A stretch of DNA of 64,000 nucleotides from Larkinella insperata (GCF_026248825.1 NZ_CP110973.1:3057001-3121000); one strand, 5' to 3'. Positions 15,661-24,804 are shown, numbered from the stretch's first letter. The notes: generated by a model from the sequence alone, not told the origin. Numbers and translations are program-made.

Positions 15661-16626
15661 CTACGCCGACGGATCAATTTCGGGATTCAGCCAAACTACT
15701 TTTTGCTCGGGCTGGTGCTCCTGGCCAATGATGTCGCGGTATAAATCCGGTCGGCGGGCTTTTTTGTAGCGGTACCCGCCCGCCATGGTTAGTTTTTCCG
15801 GCGTACAGGTTGCAATTGCCATGTCGTTGCCCAGATTCCGGCATTCGGCCAGTACGTCGCCAAACGGGTCCAGAATCATCGAACAGCCGTTTTTGAGCTG
15901 ATCATCGTCCATGCCAATCGGGTTGGAGAAAACCACATAAATACCGTTGTCGTAAGCCCGGGCGGGAAGCCACTTCATAAGCCACGCCCGGCCTTTCATG
16001 CCGTCAAATTCAATCCGCAGCGAGGTGGGGTCCTGCTCCCGGTTTTCCCAAAGCGCCGGATCGACGAAGCCCGCGCCCGGTCGGGTGGAGGGCGTACACA
16101 TCGTGACGTGCGGCATGAAAATAATGTCGGCGCCCAGCAGCGTTGTCGCCCGGACGTTTTCGATCACGTTGTTGTCGTAGCAGATCAGAATGCCGCATTT
16201 CCAGCCTTTGATCTCAAACACCACGTACTGATCGCCCGGCAGCAGGTGCGGGTTGATAAACGGGTGCAGTTTGCGGTATTTGGCAATCAACCCGTTTTCG
16301 CCGACGCAAACCTGCGCCTTGAAAAGCCGGTCCTGCTCATCTTTTTCGAACAAACCCGCCAGAATCACAATCTGGTGTTCGCGGGCAATGTCGGTTAGCG
16401 TCTGGATGCTTTCTCCGTCCGGAATGCGCTCGGCGATGTCCAGCATCTGCTCACGCGACAGGTGCCGGGCGTGGGTGTAGCCGGGAATGGAGCACTCGTG
16501 AAAAGCAATCACATCGGCCCCTTTTTGGGCCGCCTGGGCCGCCATCCGGCGGATGATAGCCAGGTTGTGCGCTTTCTGGCCGTTGAAATGTTCAAACTGG
16601 GCGGTAGCAATGCGAAGCGGTTCCAT
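15661..16626 (-). CDS. nitrilase-superfamily amidohydrolase
   Basis: 321 residues from the ATG at 16626; the longer frame upstream adds 38 residues of no recognisable character. The Glu-Lys-Cys catalytic triad is complete: E44 in 'FHECSIPGY', K119 in 'KYRKLHPF' and C149 in 'CGILICYDNN'. The enzyme hydrolyses a carbon-nitrogen bond (amide, carbamoyl or nitrile). It is the last gene of a minus-strand run with a SUMF1-sialidase, an aldolase and a symporter, so it may act on an amide of the imported compound, for example an N-acyl amino sugar; this is inference. Substrate branch within the superfamily is not clear. Confidence 0.88.
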   Translation of the reverse strand: MEPLRIATAQFEHFNGQKAHNLAIIRRMAAQAAQKGADVIAFHECSIPGYTHARHLSREQMLDIAERIPDGESIQTLTDIAREHQIVILAGLFEKDEQDRLFKAQVCVGENGLIAKYRKLHPFINPHLLPGDQYVVFEIKGWKCGILICYDNNVIENVRATTLLGADIIFMPHVTMCTPSTRPGAGFVDPALWENREQDPTSLRIEFDGMKGRAWLMKWLPARAYDNGIYVVFSNPIGMDDDQLKNGCSMILDPFGDVLAECRNLGNDMAIATCTPEKLTMAGGYRYKKARRPDLYRDIIGQEHQPEQKVVWLNPEIDPSA

Positions 16627-16697
16627 CCCGCAAACATACGGACAAAATGCGGTTCCGTTATGGCAGAACGCGCCAATCTGTCGAGTACGTTTTGCCT

Positions 16698-18719
16698 TTA
16701 TTGCCTGGCTGCTTCCAGAACCATTTTCTGTTGCAGCCACGCCAGATTGAACCGGTAATGAATACTGCTGCTAATCAGGTGAATCAGGTTGTCGGGGGTT
16801 TGCGTCAGGGCCAGATACCCGCGCGGTTCGGCGTTGGTTGCATTCATTTCAAACGCCCCGGTCCAGGCTCCCCCGTTGAGGTAGCGGTATTTCCCGTCAG
16901 TCAACAGCTTTTTGACCGGCCAGGTTTTGCCTTCGTCGAACGACAGGGCAGCGTACATGCCGTAGCCTTTAAACGAATTACCCTTATCGTCGGTAAATAC
17001 CATGCCTTTCTTGGCTTCGTCGGGTTCTTCGGGATGGTGCGTAAACCCAATCAGCATAATCGGCCCTTCGTTCAGACGGTACAGAATCAGGCGCTGACCG
17101 CCCGCAATTGGGGGGAATTCCGAGGGTGAATAGGTCCAGGTTTTGCCCATATCGCGCGACAGGCTCATGGGCATCCGTAACACGCCGTCGGCGTTGGCAA
17201 TGTTGTCGCTTCGCCCGAAGGCCAGCAAACTACCGTCTTTCAACTGGGTAACGCCCGCGTGGATTCCGGCAATCAAACCGCCGGAAGCACCGTTTTTGTA
17301 GTCCGGTTTCTGGGGGTCGGTCGACGAAGCCACCCAGGTTTTGCCGCCGTCCCTGCTGACGTGTACCGCCGAACCGCCCGACGAACTGGGGTCGGCGTCG
17401 CAGGTCTGCACCAGCCAGCCTTCCTTGGTCTGGAACATCCCGGCAATGACCTGATGCCGTTTTTCGTGCTCCGGCGCCACCAGTTTCGGGGCCGACCAGG
17501 TAGCGCCGTTGTCGCGGCTGGTCCGTAACGCCATCGCCAGGTTCTGCCAGTCACCGCTCGCTTCGACGCCGTTCATGTGGTAAATCGTGCCTTTGCCGTC
17601 GTGGAAAATCGAACTGCCCGTCATGTTACGGTCCGGCACTTTGAAAAACTCGGAGGGCGCATCCCAGCGTGGCTGCCCGGCCCGCAGCCGACTGGTCACC
17701 ACCGTCATTTCGCGCCCGGCTTCTTTTTCGGTCGAGAACCAGATGGCCATCAGATCGCCGTTGGGCATCCAGGTGATGGCGGGCTGGTGGTTGTGCGAAT
17801 AAAATGGCACGCCAGCATCGCAGGCGGGTTTGTTTACGTAGCGAATCGGTTCCAGAAAAACCGGCTGCGTGGCCGATCCGGTTTTCCAGGCAAACGGTTT
17901 TTGCGAAACGTTCTGCGCGTACGTTTTCGGTGGTAAGGCCGGCAGGGGCTGAGAAGTCGGTTTTTCGGCCTGCACCACCCGGAAGCCCACAAGCCAGTTT
18001 TTGTCTTCGGGAATCATGCCGAGCCGGTTGGTGGTCCGCAGGTACTGAACCGGGGTGCCGTGGCTGCCTCCGCGCGTAACCCGAAACGGGCCGGATGCGC
18101 GGCCCACCGGATCGCTTTGTTCGGCGGCTTCGTACGGGCCATACCAGTCTGAACACCACTCTTCCACGTTCCCGTGCATATCCTGCAGGCCCCAGGCATT
18201 GGCGGGCGTTTGACCTACTTTCAGGGAAACCACAACCGGAATGCGGTCGGTTTTCTGGTTTTTCTGGTAAGGCTGGGGCAAAAACCGTCCCGTCGAAAAG
18301 GGCGTTACGGTTCCGGCGTGGCAGGCATATTCCCATTCGGCTTCGGTGGGAAGCCGGTACGGTTTTCCTTCTTTTTGGCTAAGCCACTCGCAGAAGGCCA
18401 CGGCCTCGGCGTAGCTCACAAACACCACGGCTTCGTCATCTTCTTTCGAAAAACCGGCTTTCCCGCGCAGTTTTTTGTGCTCAGGATCAAACGCTTCGTA
18501 CTGCGCGTTGGTCACTTCCGTGGCCGCCATTCGAAACGGTTTGGAAATCCGGACGCGGTGAACCGGCGCTTCGTCGTAATCTTCCCCTTCGCCTTCCGAA
18601 CCCATGTAGAATCGTCCGGCCTGAACCGGCACGAGCTTCATGCCCAGCGAATTAGTATCCTGCGCGAAGGTGGTTGTGGCAAGGAAAAGAAAAACAAACA
18701 ACAGGCGATAAGCGATCAT
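16698..18719 (-). CDS. exported fusion of a SUMF1/FGE-like domain and a sialidase-like BNR propeller
   Basis: 673 residues with a signal peptide (MIAYRLLFVFLFLATTTFAQ). Residues about 22-265 form a formylglycine-generating-enzyme fold: 'FYMGSEGEGEDYDEAPVHRV', 'EVTNAQYEAF', 'RLPTEAEWEYAC', 'MHGNVEEWCSDWYG' and 'RGGSHGTP'. The two copper-binding cysteines of true FGEs, expected just after the 'RGGS' block, are absent ('VQYLRTTNRLG'), so sulfatase activation is unlikely. Residues about 300-665 form a sialidase-like propeller with Asp boxes 'SRDNGATW', 'SRDGGKTW', 'SRDMGKTW' and 'SFDEGKTW'. The SUMF part may act as a binding module. It lies 55 bp after the aldolase gene and 71 bp before the nitrilase. 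Confidence 0.85.
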   Translation of the reverse strand: MIAYRLLFVFLFLATTTFAQDTNSLGMKLVPVQAGRFYMGSEGEGEDYDEAPVHRVRISKPFRMAATEVTNAQYEAFDPEHKKLRGKAGFSKEDDEAVVFVSYAEAVAFCEWLSQKEGKPYRLPTEAEWEYACHAGTVTPFSTGRFLPQPYQKNQKTDRIPVVVSLKVGQTPANAWGLQDMHGNVEEWCSDWYGPYEAAEQSDPVGRASGPFRVTRGGSHGTPVQYLRTTNRLGMIPEDKNWLVGFRVVQAEKPTSQPLPALPPKTYAQNVSQKPFAWKTGSATQPVFLEPIRYVNKPACDAGVPFYSHNHQPAITWMPNGDLMAIWFSTEKEAGREMTVVTSRLRAGQPRWDAPSEFFKVPDRNMTGSSIFHDGKGTIYHMNGVEASGDWQNLAMALRTSRDNGATWSAPKLVAPEHEKRHQVIAGMFQTKEGWLVQTCDADPSSSGGSAVHVSRDGGKTWVASSTDPQKPDYKNGASGGLIAGIHAGVTQLKDGSLLAFGRSDNIANADGVLRMPMSLSRDMGKTWTYSPSEFPPIAGGQRLILYRLNEGPIMLIGFTHHPEEPDEAKKGMVFTDDKGNSFKGYGMYAALSFDEGKTWPVKKLLTDGKYRYLNGGAWTGAFEMNATNAEPRGYLALTQTPDNLIHLISSSIHYRFNLAWLQQKMVLEAARQ

Positions 18720-18774
18720 AACGTAGGGTTAATCTGATTCCTCCGGTTTAACCGGAAGGCAAAGTAAATGGATT

Positions 18775-19740
18775 TTAGCTGACTAGTTTCCCGGCGTAAA
18801 TCGTTTCAATTCTTAAAGATGCCTGCAGCTCGCTGGCGGTCTCAACCAGGGCATCCATGTCGCGTTGCAGTTCGGGCGTCAGTAAACCAACTTCCCGGCG
18901 GGTGTACAACGAAATGGGCAGGCCGCGTTTTTGCAGGGTGTATTTGGCAATGGTGGGGTAGGCCGTATGAACCAGTTCCATGCAATCAACGAAAAACTGC
19001 TGCACACGGTCGATGTCCGGCTGTTTCTCCGGATTGTCGAAGTTGTTGCAGAGCCAGACGATCAGCTCCGGGAATTCATTGCCCTGAATGCACGACAAAC
19101 CGGCGGCCCCCGCCCGCAGCGACGACACGGCATTGACCATGTAGGCGTCGTACAGACCAAACTGATACCCGGCTCCGGCGGCAATCCGGCGGGCCACCTC
19201 CTGATCGTCCAGACAGGTGTCTTTGTGGTAAATCAGGCGCCCGGTGGGCAGGAGTTCGCTCAGGATTTCGGCGCTGATCAGGCGTTTGTAGGGAACCGGG
19301 CACTCGTAGAATCCGAGCGGAATGCCGTCGGTCTGGTCGATGAGCTGGTGCATCCGGTCCAGAAAAGCCGCGTCGGATTCGTCTTCGCCGGCAATCAGAC
19401 TGGTAATAACGATAACCGCATGGATACCGGTTTTGTATATACGCTTTACGAAATCCGCCTGCTGGGCGATGGGTCCGCCGAAGGTGCCCGTTGCCACGAC
19501 CGGCACGCGCCCCGCCGTCTGATCAACCACAAACCGAGTGACTTCCAGCCGCTCCTCTTCCGTCAGCTCATACATCTCGCTCGATAAACAGGTGGCAAAC
19601 AGGCCCGCGGCTCCGGTTTCCAGGTAAAAATCGACTAACTGGGCCAGCGCCGGGTAATCGACGGCACCGGTTTCCTGAAAAGGAGTAAGCATGACGGGAA
19701 TAAAACCCTGGGGTAACGATCCGACAGAAGAGGAAGACAT
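18775..19740 (-). CDS. DHDPS / N-acetylneuraminate-lyase family aldolase
   Basis: 321-residue TIM-barrel aldolase. 'GFIPVMLTPFQETGAVDYPA' at the N-terminus is typical of the family. The catalytic Tyr is in 'GFYECPVPYKR' and the Schiff-base Lys in 'LIYHKDTCLD' near residue 170. Family members cleave or make 2-keto-3-deoxy acids by aldol chemistry (dihydrodipicolinate synthase, N-acetylneuraminate lyase, KDG aldolase). The glycine-rich loop common in true DHDPS is not obvious. Between a symporter and a sialidase-like protein, a lyase for sialic acid or a similar keto acid is most likely, but the specificity residues cannot be settled by eye. Confidence 0.85.
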   Translation of the reverse strand: MSSSSVGSLPQGFIPVMLTPFQETGAVDYPALAQLVDFYLETGAAGLFATCLSSEMYELTEEERLEVTRFVVDQTAGRVPVVATGTFGGPIAQQADFVKRIYKTGIHAVIVITSLIAGEDESDAAFLDRMHQLIDQTDGIPLGFYECPVPYKRLISAEILSELLPTGRLIYHKDTCLDDQEVARRIAAGAGYQFGLYDAYMVNAVSSLRAGAAGLSCIQGNEFPELIVWLCNNFDNPEKQPDIDRVQQFFVDCMELVHTAYPTIAKYTLQKRGLPISLYTRREVGLLTPELQRDMDALVETASELQASLRIETIYAGKLVS

Positions 19741-19788
19741 GGCTGAGAAAGTTGAAAGATGAAAACGCGTTGTTGTAGTCAGAAAATA

Positions 19789-19831
19789 CCAGCGTTAATC
19801 AGAGAAACTTTTAACCTCTGATTAACGCTGG
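19789..19831 (-). promoter_or_regulatory. 16-bp perfect hairpin between symporter and aldolase genes
   Basis: CCAGCGTTAATCAGAG (19789-19804) and its exact complement at 19816-19831, with an 11-base loop. It lies between the symporter stop (19864) and the aldolase start (19740). On the minus strand it is followed by TATTTTCTG, a weak T-tract, so it may act as a partial terminator or mRNA stabiliser that sets different levels of the two proteins. Confidence 0.6.
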
Positions 19832-19863
19832 GTAACACTTTAAGTAAGGGTTTAGGAATTGGG

Positions 19864-21453
19864 TTAGGGTTGAGCAACAGTCTTGGGTTTAGGAATAATC
19901 GTGTTTTTAGTGCCGCGAAGTTTGGTAAACAGCAGGCCGACCAGAAAAATCGTCAGCGTACCGACCACCATGATCATGTTTTGGTGAAACGGACTGCGCA
20001 GGGCCGCGTACTCGTCCGGAATCTGGGCCGAGAATGTCATCCAGACAATCACCAGCAGGCCCACCACCGTAGCTGTCCAGGCTTCCGTGTTGCGGGTTTG
20101 CCGCGAGATGATGCCCAGCAGGAAAAGGCCGAGCATACCGCCCGCGAAAATACCGGAGAGCATCCACCAGATGTCGAGTACGCTCTTGACGCCGATCATT
20201 GCAATGCCGGTGACCATACCGAGCACTCCGAAAACCGTGGTGGCAACGTATAACAACCGCAGCGATTGCCCACCCGACAGGTTGGGCTTCAGATACCGCT
20301 GGTAAATATCAACCGAAAAAACCGTTGCCGACGCATTCATGCTCGAACTGATGGTGCTCATGGCCGCCGACAGGATAGCCGCCACGATCAGCCCGACCAG
20401 GCCCGCCGGAACCTTGTTGACCATAAAATGCGGCATCACTTTATCGCCAAATTCGGCGGGCGTCAGCGTGTTGGCCAGTTGCCGGATCGCTTCCGGACTG
20501 CCGTTGGGCAGGCGCTCTCCGGCAACCTGCATCCGGACGGCCGCCAGCATATCCGGGTTGCTTTCGTAATAAGCGTACAGACACGAACCGAGGACGAAAA
20601 AGACGAGCGAAACCGGCACGTAGAGGTACACACAAAGCCAGATCGAGCGCGTAGCTTCCTTGACCGAGGTGGTGGTATGATACCGCTGCACGTAATTCTG
20701 GTCCATCCCGAAGTTGTTCAGGTTCATGAAAAAACCGTAGAGCAATACCACCCAGAACGTCGATTGGGTGAAATTGGGCGCAAAACTGCCGAGGCTGAAT
20801 TTGTCGGCAGCTTTACCGATCTGGACAATTTTATCCACCCCGCCCGGCATTCCGGCCACTACCAGGTAGAGAATGATCAGCGCTCCGGCGGTTTTAATGA
20901 CGCCCTGCACCACCTCCGTCCAGATGACGGCTTCCATGCCGCCCATGACGGTATAAAGAATGATGCAGATGCCGACGACGATCATGATGGTTGCCATCGG
21001 ATACCCCGTCAGGGCCTGCAAACTCAGGGCAATGCCGAAGAAAATGGAGCCCATGCGGGCCAGTTGAGTCAGGAGGAAACAAACCACGGCGTAGGTTCGT
21101 GCCCAGGGGCCGAACCGGTGTTCCAGGTGCGTGTAGGCCGAAACTTCGCCGGTATGGCGGTAGAACGGCACGAAAAACTTGGCCGCCACCCAGGCCGAGA
21201 GCGGCATTGCGAGGCTGAAAACAAACGAATTCCAGTTGCTGCCGAAGGCTTTGCCCGGTACGCCCAGAAACGTGTTGCTGCTGAGAAAAGTCGCGTAGAT
21301 CGACATCCCGATGGCCCAGCCCGGAATCTTGCCCGAAGCCTTCGTAAACTGGTCGGCGCTCTTGTTGTTTCGGGAGAAATAAACCCCAACGGCCACCATC
21401 CCGACCAGGTAAGCAACAATTACCAGTAAATCGATAACGGGCAGATTCTTCAT
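19864..21453 (-). CDS. sodium:solute symporter (SSS family)
   Basis: 529 residues with about 13-14 hydrophobic helices. 'AIGMSIYATFLSSNTFLGVP' near the N-terminus is the Na-binding TM1-like segment of this family, and 'ILSAAMSTISSSMNASATVF' near residue 365 is the conserved serine-rich Na-site helix. It imports an organic solute with sodium. The downstream aldolase and sialidase-like genes point to a sialic acid or related sugar acid as the substrate; SSS transporters for sialic acid are known in other bacteria, but specificity here is inferred. First gene of the minus-strand cluster, divergent from an AraC regulator. Confidence 0.92.
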   Translation of the reverse strand: MKNLPVIDLLVIVAYLVGMVAVGVYFSRNNKSADQFTKASGKIPGWAIGMSIYATFLSSNTFLGVPGKAFGSNWNSFVFSLAMPLSAWVAAKFFVPFYRHTGEVSAYTHLEHRFGPWARTYAVVCFLLTQLARMGSIFFGIALSLQALTGYPMATIMIVVGICIILYTVMGGMEAVIWTEVVQGVIKTAGALIILYLVVAGMPGGVDKIVQIGKAADKFSLGSFAPNFTQSTFWVVLLYGFFMNLNNFGMDQNYVQRYHTTTSVKEATRSIWLCVYLYVPVSLVFFVLGSCLYAYYESNPDMLAAVRMQVAGERLPNGSPEAIRQLANTLTPAEFGDKVMPHFMVNKVPAGLVGLIVAAILSAAMSTISSSMNASATVFSVDIYQRYLKPNLSGGQSLRLLYVATTVFGVLGMVTGIAMIGVKSVLDIWWMLSGIFAGGMLGLFLLGIISRQTRNTEAWTATVVGLLVIVWMTFSAQIPDEYAALRSPFHQNMIMVVGTLTIFLVGLLFTKLRGTKNTIIPKPKTVAQP

Positions 21454-21527
21454 TCGGCGGGTTACGGTAATTTATGAGAATTATTTTTTAGTCTTGAGCG
21501 AAAATAACGGCTTCTTGATTAGCTTGC

Positions 21528-21535
21528 AAACGTAA
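21528..21535 (-). promoter_or_regulatory. -7 promoter element of the symporter cluster
   Basis: CAAACGTA on the plus strand reads TACGTTTG on the minus strand, matching TAnnTTTG, 75 bases upstream of the symporter ATG. The 204-base gap to the divergent AraC gene must also hold the regulator's sites; none is obvious by eye. Confidence 0.45.
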
Positions 21536-21657
21536 TTTTATGACTGCGCTACTAATAAATTTGACTATACTGGCAAAAGTAGTTTATATAGCCGCTGATA
21601 CGTTGTGTAGACTTTTCCAATCATTGTACGATTTTACCATAAAAGAGTTCGTTGAGA

Positions 21658-22524
21658 ATGAAGGCTCATTTTCATAAAGTACCCGTCAACGCCCAGGATG
21701 CGTTCAGCGTTCGGCACGATCGGAAGCCTAATTTTGGCAACATCTGGCACTACCACCCGGAGCTGGAACTGCACTACGTCATTCAGGGAGAGGGGGTTCG
21801 GTTTATTGGCGACAATGTGAGCAATTTTTCGGCGGGGGAAATTCTGCTGGTGGGCGAAAACCTGCCACATACCTGGCGGTGTAATGACGCTTATTTTCAG
21901 GACAGTTCCAGAATGCAGGTGGAAGCCATCCTGATGCAGTTCCGGCCCGACTGCCTGGGGCGCGACTTCCTGAATCTGGCCGAAACCCAGCCCATCCGGC
22001 GGCTGTACGAACGGGCTTCGCGGGGGCTGCTGATCAAAGGCGAAACGGGCGAAAAAATAGCGTCGCTGCTCTACAGCGTCGTTGAAGCCCGCCCGCTGCA
22101 ACGCCTGATTATTCTGCTGTCAATTCTGGAAATTCTGTCGCAATCCGATGAACTGGAGACGATTACATCGGAACACGCTTTTTACCAGTCGAACGAACTG
22201 GAAACCGTGCGGCTCAACAAAGTGTGCACGTATACCCTGTCGAATTACGCCAAAGAAATCACGCTGGAAGAAGTGGCTTCCATGGCCAACCTGAGCGTCA
22301 CGTCGTTCTGCCGGTATTTCAAAATGATGACGCACAAGACGTACCACGAATTTCTGACCGAGGTGCGGATCAGTCACGCGTGCCGGGCGCTGGTCGAAAA
22401 CAAGCTGAGCGCCGAGGTGATCTGCTTCGATAGCGGCTTTAACAACCTGTCGAATTTTTACCGCCACTTCAAGCGCGTCAAGGGCGTGACGCCCCTCGAA
22501 TACAAACGAACCTATCTTCAATAA
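21658..22524 (+). CDS. AraC-family transcriptional regulator
   Basis: 288 residues from the ATG at 21658 (a TTG two codons earlier is less likely). N-terminal cupin-type ligand domain (about 20-110, 'WHYHPELELHYVIQGEG' and 'LLVGENLPHTW') and C-terminal double helix-turn-helix (about 190-288, 'LEEVASMANLSVTSFCRYFK' and 'FNNLSNFYRHFKRVKGVTP'). Regulators of this architecture sense sugars or sugar derivatives. It is divergent from the symporter-aldolase-sialidase cluster and probably controls it. Confidence 0.9.
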   Translation: MKAHFHKVPVNAQDAFSVRHDRKPNFGNIWHYHPELELHYVIQGEGVRFIGDNVSNFSAGEILLVGENLPHTWRCNDAYFQDSSRMQVEAILMQFRPDCLGRDFLNLAETQPIRRLYERASRGLLIKGETGEKIASLLYSVVEARPLQRLIILLSILEILSQSDELETITSEHAFYQSNELETVRLNKVCTYTLSNYAKEITLEEVASMANLSVTSFCRYFKMMTHKTYHEFLTEVRISHACRALVENKLSAEVICFDSGFNNLSNFYRHFKRVKGVTPLEYKRTYLQ

Positions 22525-22528
22525 CCGT

Positions 22529-23908
22529 ATGAACTCCCGGATTGGCTGGCTCCTTCTCGGTGCGGGCCTGCAAACCTGCGCTCCCAAACCCCACCTGACC
22601 ATGAATTTTACCGAAAGACAACTTACGTTCGACGCCAAAGGGCACACCATTCATAACGCCCAGGCGTTTTCACCCTCCGACGAATGGCTGGTTTACGACA
22701 CCCGGAACGTCGATACCGGCATCGGTAGCACGGGTTCTATTGAAATGGTGAACGTAAAAACCGGTGAAACCAAGGTGCTGTACCAGACGGAAAACCAGAC
22801 CGAATTTGGCCCCGGCGTGGGGGCCGTTACGTTCTCGCCGACCCAAAACCGGGTGTTGTTTATCCACGGTATTCGGAACGCCGACCAGGCAAAGCCGTAC
22901 GGTTTTGCCCGCCGGACGGGCGTGGCCATTGACACCGATCAGCCCGGCAAACCGATTTTTCTGGACGCCCGCGATGTGACGCCCCCGTTTACGCCGGGGG
23001 CCTTGCGGGGCGGTACCCACGCCCACGGCTGGAGCGCCGACGGCCAGTGGATCAGCTTCACCTACAACGATTACCTGCTCGACCAACTGAGCAAAACGGC
23101 CCCGGCGGTGAAGGACCTCCGCGTGGTGGGCGTGATGGCGCCGATCAAAAAAGTGGAAGTGTCCGACGACGGCTCTCGGGAAAACAATTCGGGAGAGTTA
23201 TTCTCGGTGATCGTCACCCGCGTGACCGAATCGCCGAAGCCGGGGAGCGACGAGATTGACAAAGCCTTTGACGAAGGCTGGATGGGCACGGACGGATACC
23301 GTAAAGCGGACGGAAGCTGGCAGAAGCGGGCACTGGCGTTTCAGGGCAATGTGCGGAACAAAGAAGGCAAAACCGTCACCGAAATTTTTGTGGCCGACCT
23401 GCCCGACGATCTGACCCAGGCCGTTGACGGTCAGCCGCTGGCGGGAACCGAAACGACTCGTCCCAACCCGCCGAAAGGGGTTCAGCAGCGCCGGATCACG
23501 TTTACGGAACACGGAGCCGAAGGTCCCCGGCACTGGCTTCGGACGACGCCCGACGGGGCACTCATCGGTTTTCTGGCAAAAGACCCCAGCGGAACCATTC
23601 AGCTTTTTGGCGTATCGCCCAACGGCGGCCCCGTCCGGCAACTGACGAAACAGCCGTTTTCCATTCAGACCACCTTTAACTTCAGTCCCGATGGCCGCTG
23701 GGTGGCTTATGCCGCCGACAACAGCGTGTTCATCACCGAGGTCGCGACCGGCGAGTTCCGGCGGTTAACGCCCCGGTCGTCGGACGACGTGCAGCCCCGC
23801 AACGGTGTCGTCTGGTCCAACAAAGGCGATCAGATTGCGTATAACCGGTATGTGACGACGGAAAAGGGACGGTTTTTGCAGTTGTTCGTGTTAGAGAAGG
23901 GACGGTAA
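22529..23908 (+). CDS. DUF3748 beta-propeller protein
   Basis: 459 residues. The start is followed by a hydrophobic stretch ending 'GLQTCAPKP', a possible lipoprotein signal. The body has TolB-like propeller repeats ('FSPSDEWLVYDTRN', 'WSADGQWISFTYND', 'FSPDGRWVAYAADN') and the 'QLTFDAKGHTIHN' opening seen in DUF3748/YidR proteins. Function is unknown in the family; some relatives neighbour sugar metabolism genes. It begins 4 bp after the AraC gene, so it is probably co-transcribed with it. Confidence 0.78.
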   Translation: MNSRIGWLLLGAGLQTCAPKPHLTMNFTERQLTFDAKGHTIHNAQAFSPSDEWLVYDTRNVDTGIGSTGSIEMVNVKTGETKVLYQTENQTEFGPGVGAVTFSPTQNRVLFIHGIRNADQAKPYGFARRTGVAIDTDQPGKPIFLDARDVTPPFTPGALRGGTHAHGWSADGQWISFTYNDYLLDQLSKTAPAVKDLRVVGVMAPIKKVEVSDDGSRENNSGELFSVIVTRVTESPKPGSDEIDKAFDEGWMGTDGYRKADGSWQKRALAFQGNVRNKEGKTVTEIFVADLPDDLTQAVDGQPLAGTETTRPNPPKGVQQRRITFTEHGAEGPRHWLRTTPDGALIGFLAKDPSGTIQLFGVSPNGGPVRQLTKQPFSIQTTFNFSPDGRWVAYAADNSVFITEVATGEFRRLTPRSSDDVQPRNGVVWSNKGDQIAYNRYVTTEKGRFLQLFVLEKGR

Positions 23909-24016
23909 GCGGAGACGCATGACCAACATCTTCCTTTTCACTACAACATTGCGACTTTTGGCTACATCCGTTTTCTGATGGCTTATGAACTTTGCATCAA
24001 CCAAAAATCAGAAACG

Positions 24017-24793
24017 ATGAACCTACAAAACAACACCATTCTCGTCACCGGCGGAACCAGCGGCTTCGGATTTGAATTTGCTTCCCGACTGATTGCCTTA
24101 GGCAACACCGTTATCATCACCGGAAGAAACGCCCAACGACTGCGGGAAACGAAAGAGAAACTTCCTGCGGTCCACATCCTGCAGAGCGACGTAAGCAAAG
24201 CGGATGACATCGTTCGTCTGTATGATCAGGCAACCCAGGAGTTTCCGGAGCTAAACGTCCTCATCAACAACGCCGGTGAAATGCGCAAAATCAGTCTGCA
24301 TCAGCCGCATGAACTGGAAGACATCACCCGGGAAATTGAAATCAACCTGATGGGGTCCATCCGCATGGTGCAGCAATTTCTGCCGCATTTGAAAACAAAA
24401 GCAAACGCGGCCATCCTGAACGTCACCTCGGGTATTGCCTTGATGCCCTTCCCGATATCGCCCATTTACAGCGCGAGCAAATCCGGGTTGCGGGCTTACA
24501 CAAAAGCCTTACGGGTGCAGTTGAAAAATACCAACGTCAAAGTGATTGAACTGGTGGCCCCCGGAAGCTCCACGCCGTTGAACGACAAATTTGTGAACGA
24601 AGACGGCTTTAATGCGAAGGCGCTGATGGCCCCCGATAAAATTGTGGCTGCGGCCATCAAGGGAATGAAAAACGATCAGGAGGAAATTTACCCCGGTTTG
24701 GCCAGCCTCATGCGGTTGATGAGCCGGATCGCACCCGACTTTATGCTTTCACAAGCCGGCAAAATGGGCGCTTCAACGATGTATGGTAACTAA
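24017..24793 (+). CDS. short-chain dehydrogenase (DltE-like)
   Basis: 258 residues from the ATG at 24017; an earlier ATG at 23978 would add 13 polar residues before the fold begins. 'ILVTGGTSGFGFEFA' is the TGxxxGxG cofactor motif, 'VLINNAGEMRK' the NNAG motif, with catalytic Ser in 'NVTSGIAL' and Tyr-Lys in 'YSASKSGLRAY'. An NAD(P)H-dependent oxidoreductase of unknown substrate. It is followed within 11 bp by a small membrane protein and then an AraC regulator, forming a three-gene unit. Confidence 0.9.
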   Translation: MNLQNNTILVTGGTSGFGFEFASRLIALGNTVIITGRNAQRLRETKEKLPAVHILQSDVSKADDIVRLYDQATQEFPELNVLINNAGEMRKISLHQPHELEDITREIEINLMGSIRMVQQFLPHLKTKANAAILNVTSGIALMPFPISPIYSASKSGLRAYTKALRVQLKNTNVKVIELVAPGSSTPLNDKFVNEDGFNAKALMAPDKIVAAAIKGMKNDQEEIYPGLASLMRLMSRIAPDFMLSQAGKMGASTMYGN

Positions 24794-24804
24794 ATCCAGC
24801 AAAA

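Noticed and set aside
16698..18719. Annotating the SUMF1 domain as a working sulfatase-activating enzyme
   Set aside because: The copper-binding cysteine pair is missing, and there is no sulfatase nearby.
20266..21429. Long open frame (387 codons) opposite the symporter
   Set aside because: Antisense shadow of a membrane protein gene; His/Arg/Asp-rich composition, no recognisable domain.
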